DNA from: Halomonas sp. 'Soap Lake #6'
GTDB lineage: Bacteria; Pseudomonadota; Gammaproteobacteria; Pseudomonadales; Halomonadaceae
Direction of reading: 5' to 3'
Length of the DNA stretch: 64,000 nt
Assembly: GCF_003031405.1 (NCBI RefSeq)
Contig: NZ_CP020469.1
Location: forward strand, 806,001-870,000
The position numbers and the translations under genes are program-made. Below the pieces are notes generated by a model. The model was not told the origin of the DNA. It ran no database searches and saw nothing but the letters and a program-made list of their open reading frames with translations. Shown here in pieces: positions 41,733 to 48,517 of this stretch; within the stretch, counting starts at the first letter, position 1; every line of letters begins with the position of its first letter.

Positions 41733-42836
41733 TCACACCCCAATAATGTCGTTTAACCATGCCCGCTCACTGGCACTGGCCCAGCGATCATGATTGGCTT
41801 TAAAGCTCATGTAGCTATCGTGCACTTTGCGTACTAACGGGTCGGCGCCCGCTTCGGTTGAGAGGGTATCCAATGTAGCTTCACGCAAGGCGTTCACTAC
41901 CGGCTCAGGCAGCATGCTGGCTGTTACTCCATGGTTATCGACCAAGTCGGCCATGGCTTCACCGTTAACGGCTTCGGACCACGTCACACTCTCTAAGCAT
42001 GCCGCCATACACGCTGTTTTGACGATCATTTGCAGATCATCGGGCAGGCTGTCCCAGTGGCGTTTAGAAATAAGCAGCTCACCAGTGGTGGCGGGTTCGT
42101 GCCAGCCGGTGGTGTGGTAGAATTTAGCGGCGTTATGCAGCCCCATACGCCGGTCTTGGTAGGGGCCAACGAACTCGGCAGCGTCGATCACGCCACGTTC
42201 CAGAGCAGGAAAAATTTCGCCGCCGGGAAGCACTCGGGCATCAACCCCTAACGCTGCATACACTTTGCCAGCCAGCCCTGGTATACGCATGCGTAAGCCA
42301 TTGAGTTGGCTAATATCTTCAATAGGTTCTCGAAACCAGCCTGTCATCTGTACGCCGGTATTGTTAAGGGGGAGGGCGATCATGCCGTAGGGCTCGTAAA
42401 CCTCTTCCCATAGTTCTAACCCCCCGCCGTGATAAAGCCACGCCATATGACCCATATAACTCATGCCAAAGGGCACGGTAGTGAAATACTGGGCTGCAAA
42501 AGTAGTGCCTGACCAAAAGTAGCTATTGGCAGCATTCATTTCGAGAGTGCCACTCTGTACGGCTTCAAATCCTTCAAATGCTGGAATTAGTTCGCCTGCG
42601 GAGAAGTGTTGAATAGCGAGTCGCCCACCTGACATGGCGTTAATTTTCGCGATGACATCGGTGGGGCTACCAGGGCCCTCTACATAAAACGGGGAGCCTG
42701 GGCTATAGGCGTTGGTCATTCGCCAGTTAAAACGCTCAGAATTTTGCGCCCTGGCAATTGAAGGGGCACCAAGCACCAAGCCTGCAGTTGAAGAGAGTGC
42801 GGCGGTGGTAAGAAACTTGCGACGGGAAAAGGACAT
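41733..42836 (-). CDS. TRAP transporter substrate-binding protein (DctP/TakP type)
   Basis: A 367-residue periplasmic binding protein. The N-terminus has a Tat-type signal, SRRKFL at residues 4-9 followed by a hydrophobic stretch and cleavage near ARAQ, so it is probably exported folded. Ligand-site features include the conserved arginine in GLRMRIPG and the segment GGEIFPALERGVIDAAEF. The pattern with FVGPYQDRRMGL is like TakP, which binds 2-oxoacids, but the ligand cannot be fixed from sequence. I reject a start 66 codons upstream because it lacks a signal peptide at the right place; GAGG precedes ATG 42836. Confidence 0.92.
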   Translation of the reverse strand: MSFSRRKFLTTAALSSTAGLVLGAPSIARAQNSERFNWRMTNAYSPGSPFYVEGPGSPTDVIAKINAMSGGRLAIQHFSAGELIPAFEGFEAVQSGTLEMNAANSYFWSGTTFAAQYFTTVPFGMSYMGHMAWLYHGGGLELWEEVYEPYGMIALPLNNTGVQMTGWFREPIEDISQLNGLRMRIPGLAGKVYAALGVDARVLPGGEIFPALERGVIDAAEFVGPYQDRRMGLHNAAKFYHTTGWHEPATTGELLISKRHWDSLPDDLQMIVKTACMAACLESVTWSEAVNGEAMADLVDNHGVTASMLPEPVVNALREATLDTLSTEAGADPLVRKVHDSYMSFKANHDRWASASERAWLNDIIGV

Positions 42837-43109
42837 AGGACACCTCATGGCTAAGGAAGAGAATGCCGAAGCACTAGATGAGGTAGCAAGCGGTGTGCCA
42901 AAAAAATCGATTTTATTTAGGATAAAAGATTTTTTGATGGTTTTAATGGTGTTGTCGCGGATGGTCAAGAGGCCTTGTGCACCTATCAAAAGGTCTTGTG
43001 CACCTAAAAGAGGCACTTTAAGCTGCGTAAGCACTCTCTTCGATCATATTGGTTTGAGGATGGAGATAGGGTGTACATGGCAGGTAAAACCGTTTTGATT
43101 TCAGACTGC
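42837..43109. other. Spacer between the TRAP operon and the tRNA cluster
   Basis: 273 bp upstream of the TRAP operon, which must hold its promoter. It contains a 21-bp duplication (42970-43011). The frame of the binding-protein gene stays open here, but I consider it non-coding. I see no other feature. Confidence 0.55.
42970..43011. repeat. 21-bp tandem duplication upstream of the TRAP operon
   Basis: AGGCCTTGTGCACCTATCAA plus one base is followed directly by a copy sharing AGGTCTTGTGCACCTA. Each copy contains the palindrome GTGCAC. Confidence 0.8.
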
Positions 43110-43138
43110 TTGACAGTTTGCGAAGGGCTGAGTAATAT
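43110..43138 (+). promoter_or_regulatory. Sigma-70 promoter of the tRNA-Glu/Gly cluster
   Basis: TTGACA (43110-43115), a 17-bp spacer, and TAATAT (43133-43138), followed by a GC-rich discriminator CGCGCCACC. This is a near-consensus stable-RNA promoter 28 bp before the first tRNA. Confidence 0.88.
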
Positions 43139-43166
43139 ACGCGCCACCTCGACGAGGCAATGAAAC

Positions 43167-43242
43167 GTCCCATTCGTCTAGTGGTCTAGGACACCGCCCT
43201 TTCACGGCGGGAACAGGGGTTCGAACCCCCTATGGGACGCCA
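43167..43242 (+). tRNA. tRNA-Glu (anticodon TTC), copy 1
   Basis: A 76-nt cloverleaf with acceptor GTCCCAT / ATGGGAC, anticodon stem CCGCC / GGCGG around CTTTCAC (anticodon TTC), T-loop GGTTCGAACC and an encoded CCA end. MnmA, encoded in this window, thiolates its U34. Confidence 0.97.
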
Positions 43243-43293
43243 CTTACTCTTTATCGTAAGGTTAGAGTAAGAGGTCGTCAGGTAATCGGAGTT

Positions 43294-43368
43294 GCGGGAA
43301 TAGCTCAGTGGTAGAGCATCGCCTTGCCAAGGCGAGGGTCGGGAGTTCGAATCTCCTTTCCCGCTCCA
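43294..43368 (+). tRNA. tRNA-Gly (anticodon GCC), copy 1
   Basis: A 75-nt cloverleaf with acceptor GCGGGAA / TTCCCGC, anticodon stem TCGCC / GGCGA around TTGCCAA (anticodon GCC), T-loop GTTCGAATC and an encoded CCA end. Confidence 0.97.
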
Positions 43369-43396
43369 TAGCATCATAAGTGTGAAAAAAGCAGGC

Positions 43397-43446
43397 AAGG
43401 GTCGTGAGCTGGAACGCCAGTCCGATCGATCTCCTTTCCCGCTCCA
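43397..43446 (+). pseudogene. Decayed tRNA-Gly 3' half, copy 1
   Basis: GGCAAGGGTCG matches the anticodon and variable part of tRNA-Gly, and GATCTCCTTTCCCGCTCCA (43428-43446) matches its T-arm, acceptor and CCA. Between them is a foreign insert with a CTGG / CCAG hairpin in place of the T-loop. There is no 5' half. Confidence 0.75.
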
Positions 43447-43467
43447 TAGCACTTTTGTGTTAAGTAC

Positions 43468-43543
43468 GTCCCATTCGTCTAGTGGTCTAGGACACCGCCC
43501 TTTCACGGCGGGAACAGGGGTTCGAACCCCCTATGGGACGCCA
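43468..43543 (+). tRNA. tRNA-Glu (anticodon TTC), copy 2
   Basis: Identical in sequence to copy 1 over all 76 nt, with an encoded CCA. Confidence 0.97.
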
Positions 43544-43567
43544 ATCCGATATTGTACTACGGTTTAT

Positions 43568-43642
43568 GCGGGAATAGCTCAGTGGTAGAGCATCGCCTTG
43601 CCAAGGCGAGGGTCGGGAGTTCGAATCTCCTTTCCCGCTCCA
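43568..43642 (+). tRNA. tRNA-Gly (anticodon GCC), copy 2
   Basis: Identical in sequence to copy 1 over all 75 nt, with an encoded CCA. Confidence 0.97.
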
Positions 43643-43666
43643 TAGCATCATGAGTGTGAAAAAGCA

Positions 43667-43734
43667 GGCGAGGGTCGTGAGCTGGAACGCCAGTCCGGCT
43701 GGTGGCAGCCCCATCGATTTCCTTTCCCGCTCCA
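43667..43734 (+). pseudogene. Decayed tRNA-Gly 3' half, copy 2
   Basis: Same layout as the first remnant, with a longer insert (an extra GGCT...AGCC hairpin) before GATTTCCTTTCCCGCTCCA (43716-43734). Confidence 0.72.
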
Positions 43735-43755
43735 TAGCACTTTTATGTTAAGTAC

Positions 43756-43831
43756 GTCCCATTCGTCTAGTGGTCTAGGACACCGCCCTTTCACGGCGGG
43801 AACAGGGGTTCGAACCCCCTATGGGACGCCA
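43756..43831 (+). tRNA. tRNA-Glu (anticodon TTC), copy 3
   Basis: Identical to the other two tRNA-Glu copies, with an encoded CCA. Confidence 0.97.
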
Positions 43832-43862
43832 TAACATATGTCTTAGTTGTACCGTTTACATT

Positions 43863-43937
43863 GCGGGAATAGCTCAGTGGTAGAGCATCGCCTTGCCAAG
43901 GCGAGGGTCGGGAGTTCGAATCTCCTTTCCCGCTCCA
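43863..43937 (+). tRNA. tRNA-Gly (anticodon GCC), copy 3
   Basis: Identical to the other two tRNA-Gly copies, with an encoded CCA. Confidence 0.97.
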
Positions 43938-43958
43938 TATAACGGTTCTGTATGTGTG

Positions 43959-44011
43959 CCAAGGGTCGTGAGCTGGAGCGCCAGTCCGATCAAATTTCCT
44001 TTCCCGCTCCA
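43959..44011 (+). pseudogene. Decayed tRNA-Gly 3' half, copy 3
   Basis: Third remnant, with the same CTGG / CCAG hairpin (one base changed) and AATTTCCTTTCCCGCTCCA at its end (43993-44011). A T-run follows at 44020, so this may also mark the end of the transcript. Confidence 0.7.
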
Positions 44012-44179
44012 AGCAAGCACTTTTTTCTTAATCCTCTTCTTTTTAAATAATTAATCGCACACTAAGTGGCGATGTTTTTGTGTGCCTGTTTTTCAGGTGG
44101 CTTGAAAAGATATATGAATGCCCCGATATCCTCACATCTAGCTCGTTTTGTGCTCTCTATTTGCTGACAGGACATTTTC

Positions 44180-45142
44180 ATGGCCGAACCGGCACTGTCT
44201 ATCCGTGGCCTCACTAAAGTGTATGGCAACGGCTTTCATGCGTTAAAAGGTATCGATTTAGACGTCCAACAGGGTGATTTTTTTGCTCTGTTAGGTCCCA
44301 ATGGAGCGGGGAAATCCACCACTCTAGGTGTGGTTTGTTCCCTGGTGCAAAAGTCAGCGGGCAAGGTGTCTATTTTTGGTATTGATGTTGATAAAGAGTT
44401 TGCAAAAGCAAAATATCAGCTCGGCGTAGTACCCCAAGAGTTTAATTTTAACCAGTTTGAAAAGGTCCAGGATATTGTATTGGCCCAGGCGGGTTACTAC
44501 GGGATGACCCGCAAAGAGGCCTTACCCCGTGCCAAGCAACTGCTGAGTGATCTAGGGCTATGGGATAAGCGCAACGGTAGTGCGCGAATGTTGTCTGGAG
44601 GGATGAAGCGCCGCTTAATGATTGCTCGTGCGCTGATGCATCGCCCGAAGCTGCTGATTCTCGATGAGCCTACGGCAGGAGTAGATATCGAGCTGCGCCG
44701 TAGTATGTGGGAGTACATGCGGCGTATTAATCGCGATGAAGGCACGACTATTATCCTCACCACACACTATCTCGAAGAAGCTGAGAGCCTGTGCCGCAAT
44801 ATCGCTATTATCAACCATGGTGAAATTGTGCGTGACACCAGTATGCGCGAGCTATTAGCGGAGCTGAATACTGAAACTTTCCTGCTCGACTTAGCCGCTC
44901 CGATCGCTCAAGCGCCTGTCATTGAGGGCTTTGAGATCCAGCAGGTTGAACCTTCTCAATTGGCATTGGTAATTCATCGGGGGCAGCAGCTCAATGATGT
45001 GTTCAGTGCATTGAGCCAGCAGGGGGTGAAGGTGGTTTCTATGCGTAACCGTGCCAACCGCTTAGAGGAGATGTTTGTTTCCATGGTGGAAAGTAGCCAG
45101 CAGACGATCGACCAGCGAGAGCGGCAGGAGGCGCGAGTATGA
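44180..45142 (+). CDS. ABC-2 type transporter ATP-binding protein (YadG-like)
   Basis: A 320-residue ABC ATPase. Seen: Walker A GPNGAGKST (about 38-46), the Q-loop region VVPQEFNFN, the ABC signature LSGGMKRRLMIARAL (about 138-152) and Walker B LLILDEPTAGVD. The C-terminal 90 residues are a small extra domain as in YadG. The stop overlaps the permease start by an ATGA, so both are made together. The substrate is not known. RBS AGGA lies about nine bases upstream. Confidence 0.93.
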   Translation: MAEPALSIRGLTKVYGNGFHALKGIDLDVQQGDFFALLGPNGAGKSTTLGVVCSLVQKSAGKVSIFGIDVDKEFAKAKYQLGVVPQEFNFNQFEKVQDIVLAQAGYYGMTRKEALPRAKQLLSDLGLWDKRNGSARMLSGGMKRRLMIARALMHRPKLLILDEPTAGVDIELRRSMWEYMRRINRDEGTTIILTTHYLEEAESLCRNIAIINHGEIVRDTSMRELLAELNTETFLLDLAAPIAQAPVIEGFEIQQVEPSQLALVIHRGQQLNDVFSALSQQGVKVVSMRNRANRLEEMFVSMVESSQQTIDQRERQEARV

Positions 45143-45912
45143 ACGTAACGCAAACGCTGGTCGCGCTGTGGACTCTGGTGCTTAAAGAGATCAAGCGCTT
45201 TACCCGAATTTGGCCGCAAACCTTGCTGCCGCCATCAATCACTATGGCGATGTACTTCATCATTTTTGGTAATTTGATTGGTTCTCGCATTGGTGAAATG
45301 GATGGTTTCAGCTATATGGACTTCATTGTCCCTGGGCTGATTATGATGTCGGTCATTACCAACAGTTACTCCAATGTGGCCTCTAGCTTTTTTTCAAATA
45401 AGTTTCAGCGTTCCATTGAGGAGATGATGGTATCGCCGATGCCCAATTGGGTGATTCTGTCTGGTTTTATTCTGGGGGGAATGGCGCGTGGCCTGGGGGT
45501 TGGGCTTATTGTGACAGTTGTTTCACTGTTCTTTACTCGCTTAACGGTGGAGCACCCGCTGCTAACGGTACTAGTAGTGGTGTTAACCTCGGCGCTGTTC
45601 TCAATTGGTGGCTTTATCAACGCACTGCTAGCCGACAAGTTTGATGATATTTCCATTGTGCCAACCTTTATTTTGACGCCGCTGACGTACCTGGGGGGAG
45701 TGTTTTACTCGATTTCGATGCTGCCCGACTTCTGGCAGAGTGTCTCAATGCTGAACCCCATCTTGTATATGGTGAATGTCTTCCGCTACGGTTTTTTAGG
45801 TGTTTCTGATATTCCGGTAGTGTGGGCGTTGGCTGCTATCGTTACGTTTATTGCTGTCCTGTTTATGGTGGCGCTTACCATGCTGAAGCGGGGCCAGGGC
45901 ATTCGTAGTTAA
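45139..45912 (+). CDS. ABC-2 type transporter permease (YadH-like)
   Basis: A 257-residue inner-membrane protein with six hydrophobic segments and the ABC-2 pattern (FMDFIVPGLIMMSVITNSY-like segment near 55-75, and LTPLTYLGGVFYSI near 175). It pairs with the ATPase just upstream to make an exporter. E. coli YadGH has the same arrangement, but its substrate is also unproven. Confidence 0.92.
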   Translation: MNVTQTLVALWTLVLKEIKRFTRIWPQTLLPPSITMAMYFIIFGNLIGSRIGEMDGFSYMDFIVPGLIMMSVITNSYSNVASSFFSNKFQRSIEEMMVSPMPNWVILSGFILGGMARGLGVGLIVTVVSLFFTRLTVEHPLLTVLVVVLTSALFSIGGFINALLADKFDDISIVPTFILTPLTYLGGVFYSISMLPDFWQSVSMLNPILYMVNVFRYGFLGVSDIPVVWALAAIVTFIAVLFMVALTMLKRGQGIRS

Positions 45913-45946
45913 TCGTATTACGGCATAATTTAGAGAGTGATAAGCA

Positions 45947-46780
45947 ATGGCATACCGTCCAGATACCTTAGAAAATGCACCGCTGGGGCGTGACTCTGCT
46001 TACCCCGAGCATTATGACGCGGGGCTTTTGTACCCCATTCCCCGAGCCGCTAACCGTGCCCCACTGGGTATTGAAGAAGGCAAGCTGCCGTTTGTTGGTG
46101 AAGACGAGTGGCACGCGTTTGAAGTTTCCTGGTTAAACGGGCGGGGCAAGCCTATCGTGGCGGTTGCACGCTTTCGATTACCTGCTGAGTCGCCCAATCT
46201 GGTTGAGTCCAAATCCTGGAAGCTTTATCTCAACAGTTTTAACCAAACCCGCTTTGCTGACCAAGAAGCGGTGCAAAGTACGCTGGCTCGTGACCTGGCC
46301 GATGCGGCGGGGGCTCCGGTCAGCGTAGAGTTATTGGCGGTAGATGACAGTGAGCTTACTCCTCAGAGCTTGCCGGGAGAGTGTTTGGACGATCTGGATA
46401 TAGACGTCAGTAATTACACGCCCAGTGCCAGCTTCCTAGTGGCAGGGGAAGAGATCGTTGAAGAGAGCTTATATTCTCACTTGCTTAAATCGAATTGCCC
46501 GGTCACTGGCCAGCCTGATTGGGGCAGCGTGTTGATTCGCTATAAGGGCCCTAAAATTGATCGCGAAGGGCTGCTGCGTTACTTAATTGGTTATCGTCAG
46601 CACCAGGATTTTCATGAGCACTGTGTCGAACACATCTTCACTGATCTCATGCAGCAGGTTAAGCCTGAAGAGCTTTTAGTGCTGGCTCGCTACGTACGCA
46701 GGGGGGGATTGGATATTAGCCCCTGGCGAGCAACTCCTGGGCTAACGCCCCCTAGTCCCTTGCGCCTAGCAAGGCAGTAA
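45947..46780 (+). CDS. queF: NADPH-dependent 7-cyano-7-deazaguanine reductase
   Basis: A 277-residue long-form QueF (YqcD type, two tunnel-fold halves) that reduces preQ0 to preQ1 for queuosine in tRNA. The catalytic cysteine is Cys-184 in LKSNCPVTGQPDWGS, and the NADPH/substrate part ESKSWKLYLNSFNQTRF comes before it, as in the gammaproteobacterial form. FHEHCVEHIFTDL supplies the His and Glu of the active site. It is 34 bp after the ABC permease, so it may be read through from it. Confidence 0.95.
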   Translation: MAYRPDTLENAPLGRDSAYPEHYDAGLLYPIPRAANRAPLGIEEGKLPFVGEDEWHAFEVSWLNGRGKPIVAVARFRLPAESPNLVESKSWKLYLNSFNQTRFADQEAVQSTLARDLADAAGAPVSVELLAVDDSELTPQSLPGECLDDLDIDVSNYTPSASFLVAGEEIVEESLYSHLLKSNCPVTGQPDWGSVLIRYKGPKIDREGLLRYLIGYRQHQDFHEHCVEHIFTDLMQQVKPEELLVLARYVRRGGLDISPWRATPGLTPPSPLRLARQ

Positions 46781-46829
46781 GCGACTGCGCTAGAGTAGCG
46801 CCCAACGTTGAATAAAAAGGGGAGTCATA

Positions 46830-47390
46830 ATGGATGCACTGACGCTGCTTCACGAACGCAGTTCCATGGGCAAGCTTACTGAGCCTGCGCCCAGTACCGA
46901 ACAGCTTAGCGCTATTTACCAAGCGGCGCTGCGCGCCCCAGACCATAAAGAGTTACGCCCCTGGCGCTTTATCGAGTTTATTGGCGAAGGGCGCGAGCGT
47001 CTGGGGGAGTTATTTGCTGAAGCGGAGTTTCAAGAAGACCCTCACGCCAGTGACGATACGCTAAATTCCGCGCGTAAAAAGCCGCTTCGTGCACCGATAG
47101 TTATTGCCGTCATTGCCAAGGTAACGCCGGATATTTCCAAAGTGCCTAAAATAGAACAGGTGATTTCTGCTGGCTGTGCAGCTCACGGCATTTTGTTGGC
47201 TGCTCACGCATTAGGGTTAGGAGCTATGTGGCGTAGCGGCAAGTACGCTTTTGATCCAGTGGTGCGCAAAGGTCTAGAGATGGATGAAGATGATGAAGTG
47301 GTCGCCTTTATTTATCTGGGTAGCTTGGCAGGCCGCCATAAGCCGGTAGCGCAGCATAACCAGGCCGACTTCGTGGAGCGGTGGGACTAA
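46830..47390 (+). CDS. Nitroreductase family protein (YdjA-like)
   Basis: A 186-residue small FMN-dependent oxidoreductase. The family pattern includes the N-terminal RSSMGKL region, AALRAPDHKELRPWRFIEF for FMN binding, and AHALGLGAMWRSGKYAFD, all like E. coli YdjA. It probably works as a homodimer with NAD(P)H. The natural substrate is not known. RBS AAGGGGAG lies six bases upstream. It is 49 bp after queF on the same strand. Confidence 0.9.
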   Translation: MDALTLLHERSSMGKLTEPAPSTEQLSAIYQAALRAPDHKELRPWRFIEFIGEGRERLGELFAEAEFQEDPHASDDTLNSARKKPLRAPIVIAVIAKVTPDISKVPKIEQVISAGCAAHGILLAAHALGLGAMWRSGKYAFDPVVRKGLEMDEDDEVVAFIYLGSLAGRHKPVAQHNQADFVERWD

Positions 47391-47427
47391 CGGAAACGCC
47401 GACATACCAGCTATATAGGAGCATGCG

Positions 47428-47934
47428 ATGAGCCAGCCACGTCAGCCGGGAGTCCCTTACCCCCGGCTACCGCTACCGGATAGCCAAGAAGATCTCCATG
47501 CTTTCCAGCGGTGGCTAGGTGAGGCAATTCCCATGGTGGGCGCGCTTGGCATTCAGCGTATGACCCAGGATAGTGGGGTGCTAACCTGGCAGTTGGCGCT
47601 TAGCCCCAGCCTCAACGATAAAGGCACTGGCTTTGGTGGCGCCCTCACTGCGCAAACTACGTTGCAGGGCTGGTGCTGGGTAACGCTATGGCTGCGTGAG
47701 AGAGGGCTGGCTCAGGATGTGGTGGTTGCAGAAGCCAGTCAGCGTTTTCTCGCACCAGTAACGGGTGACTATCGTATTACCTGTGCTCCTAGTAACCTTA
47801 GTGGGCCTGAGCAGCTTGAGACCAGGCTAAAAGCGCGTGGTAAAGGTAGTATTACGCTGAACCAACAACTTTACTGCGGTGACACGCTATGCCTGGAAGC
47901 CAGTGGTCGCTATGCTGTGTTGCCAGGGCCGTAA
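47428..47934 (+). CDS. YiiD C-terminal-type hotdog thioesterase
   Basis: A 168-residue protein with one hotdog fold of the YiiD C-terminal thioesterase class. The helix segment DKGTGFGGALTAQTTLQGWC is characteristic. The full E. coli YiiD (FabY) is fused to an acetyltransferase domain; here only the thioesterase half exists, with a 35-residue proline-rich lead. RBS AGGAG lies nine bases upstream. It is likely the last gene of a queF-nitroreductase-thioesterase group, but no shared pathway is evident. Confidence 0.85.
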   Translation: MSQPRQPGVPYPRLPLPDSQEDLHAFQRWLGEAIPMVGALGIQRMTQDSGVLTWQLALSPSLNDKGTGFGGALTAQTTLQGWCWVTLWLRERGLAQDVVVAEASQRFLAPVTGDYRITCAPSNLSGPEQLETRLKARGKGSITLNQQLYCGDTLCLEASGRYAVLPGP

Positions 47935-47947
47935 ATATTGAAAAGGC

Positions 47948-47976
47948 TTGCTATTTTAAGGCTTAGACCATAGAAT
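47948..47976 (+). promoter_or_regulatory. Sigma-70 promoter of tRNA-Ser
   Basis: TTGCTA (47948-47953), a 17-bp spacer, and TAGAAT (47971-47976), followed by the discriminator ACGCGCCG, which resembles that of the tRNA-Glu/Gly promoter. Confidence 0.75.
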
Positions 47977-48026
47977 ACGCGCCGTTCTGTTGAGAAAGGC
48001 GGTGCCCTGCAACAGAGCAAAAATGT

Positions 48027-48114
48027 GGAGAGGTGTCCGAGTGGTCGAAGGAGCACGCCTGGAAAGTGTGTAAGTCGAAAGGCTTCGAGGGTTCGAATCC
48101 CTCCCTCTCCGCCA
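48027..48114 (+). tRNA. tRNA-Ser (anticodon GGA)
   Basis: An 88-nt class-II tRNA with acceptor GGAGAGG / CCTCTCC, anticodon loop CTGGAAA (anticodon GGA), a long variable arm typical of Ser, T-loop GGTTCGAATCC and an encoded CCA. Confidence 0.97.
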
Positions 48115-48124
48115 CAGAATATAG

Positions 48125-48157
48125 AAAAAGCCCGCTGAGTAATCAGCGGGCTTTTTT
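48125..48157. terminator. Strong terminator after tRNA-Ser
   Basis: AAAAAGCCCGCTGA, then GTAA, then TCAGCGGGCTTTTTT. The stem is perfect, with A-run and T-run on both sides, so it can work on either strand. Confidence 0.93.
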
Positions 48158-48517
48158 GTGCCTGCCAATTTTTCGCCTACCAATACTTGCCCATACTCCA
48201 GCCCGCATTTTTGCGTTGGCTGCCACAGAAACATGTGAGATACCTTGGGTAAGCCTACTTTCTAAAAAATCAGTGTTTGCCTTTAGTTATCATCAGACAC
48301 TGCCGCTTAGTCGGCTGTTGTTGCGTATTTTTCTGCCTGGAAATGACAGCCCCCTCTGAGTTGGCTACTGTCTTTATACGTGCTGGAGTATCTGAGGCCA
48401 AATGGCATGTCGGTGGTGTTCTGAAAGCAAAGCCCAACAAAAAATGGAGCAAGACAGAGTGATTTATGACCTGCTTTTTTGTGTGCATGGTGTGACCGAT
48501 GACTTAGCCAAGTCCTC
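48158..48517. other. 360-bp spacer, no gene seen
   Basis: Lies between the tRNA-Ser terminator and the SDR gene. Short frames exist on both strands, but none has an RBS, a fold or a compositional signal of coding. A decayed 15-bp repeat (GCCTGCCAATTTTTC and GCCTACCAATACTTG, about 48160-48190) follows the terminator. The promoter of the SDR gene is probably here. Confidence 0.5.

Noticed and set aside
41733..43034. Longer TRAP binding protein starting 66 codons upstream
   Set aside because: It would bury the Tat signal inside the protein; the shorter start has an RBS and the signal in the right place.
43397..44011. tRNA-Gly fragments as attachment-site scars of an integrated element
   Set aside because: No integrase, phage or island genes lie nearby, and all three fragments share the same inserted hairpin, which fits unit duplication better.
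43186..44012. Several minus-strand frames over the tRNA cluster
   Set aside because: They are antisense readings of tRNA genes; the shared peptide segments come only from the tRNA repeats.
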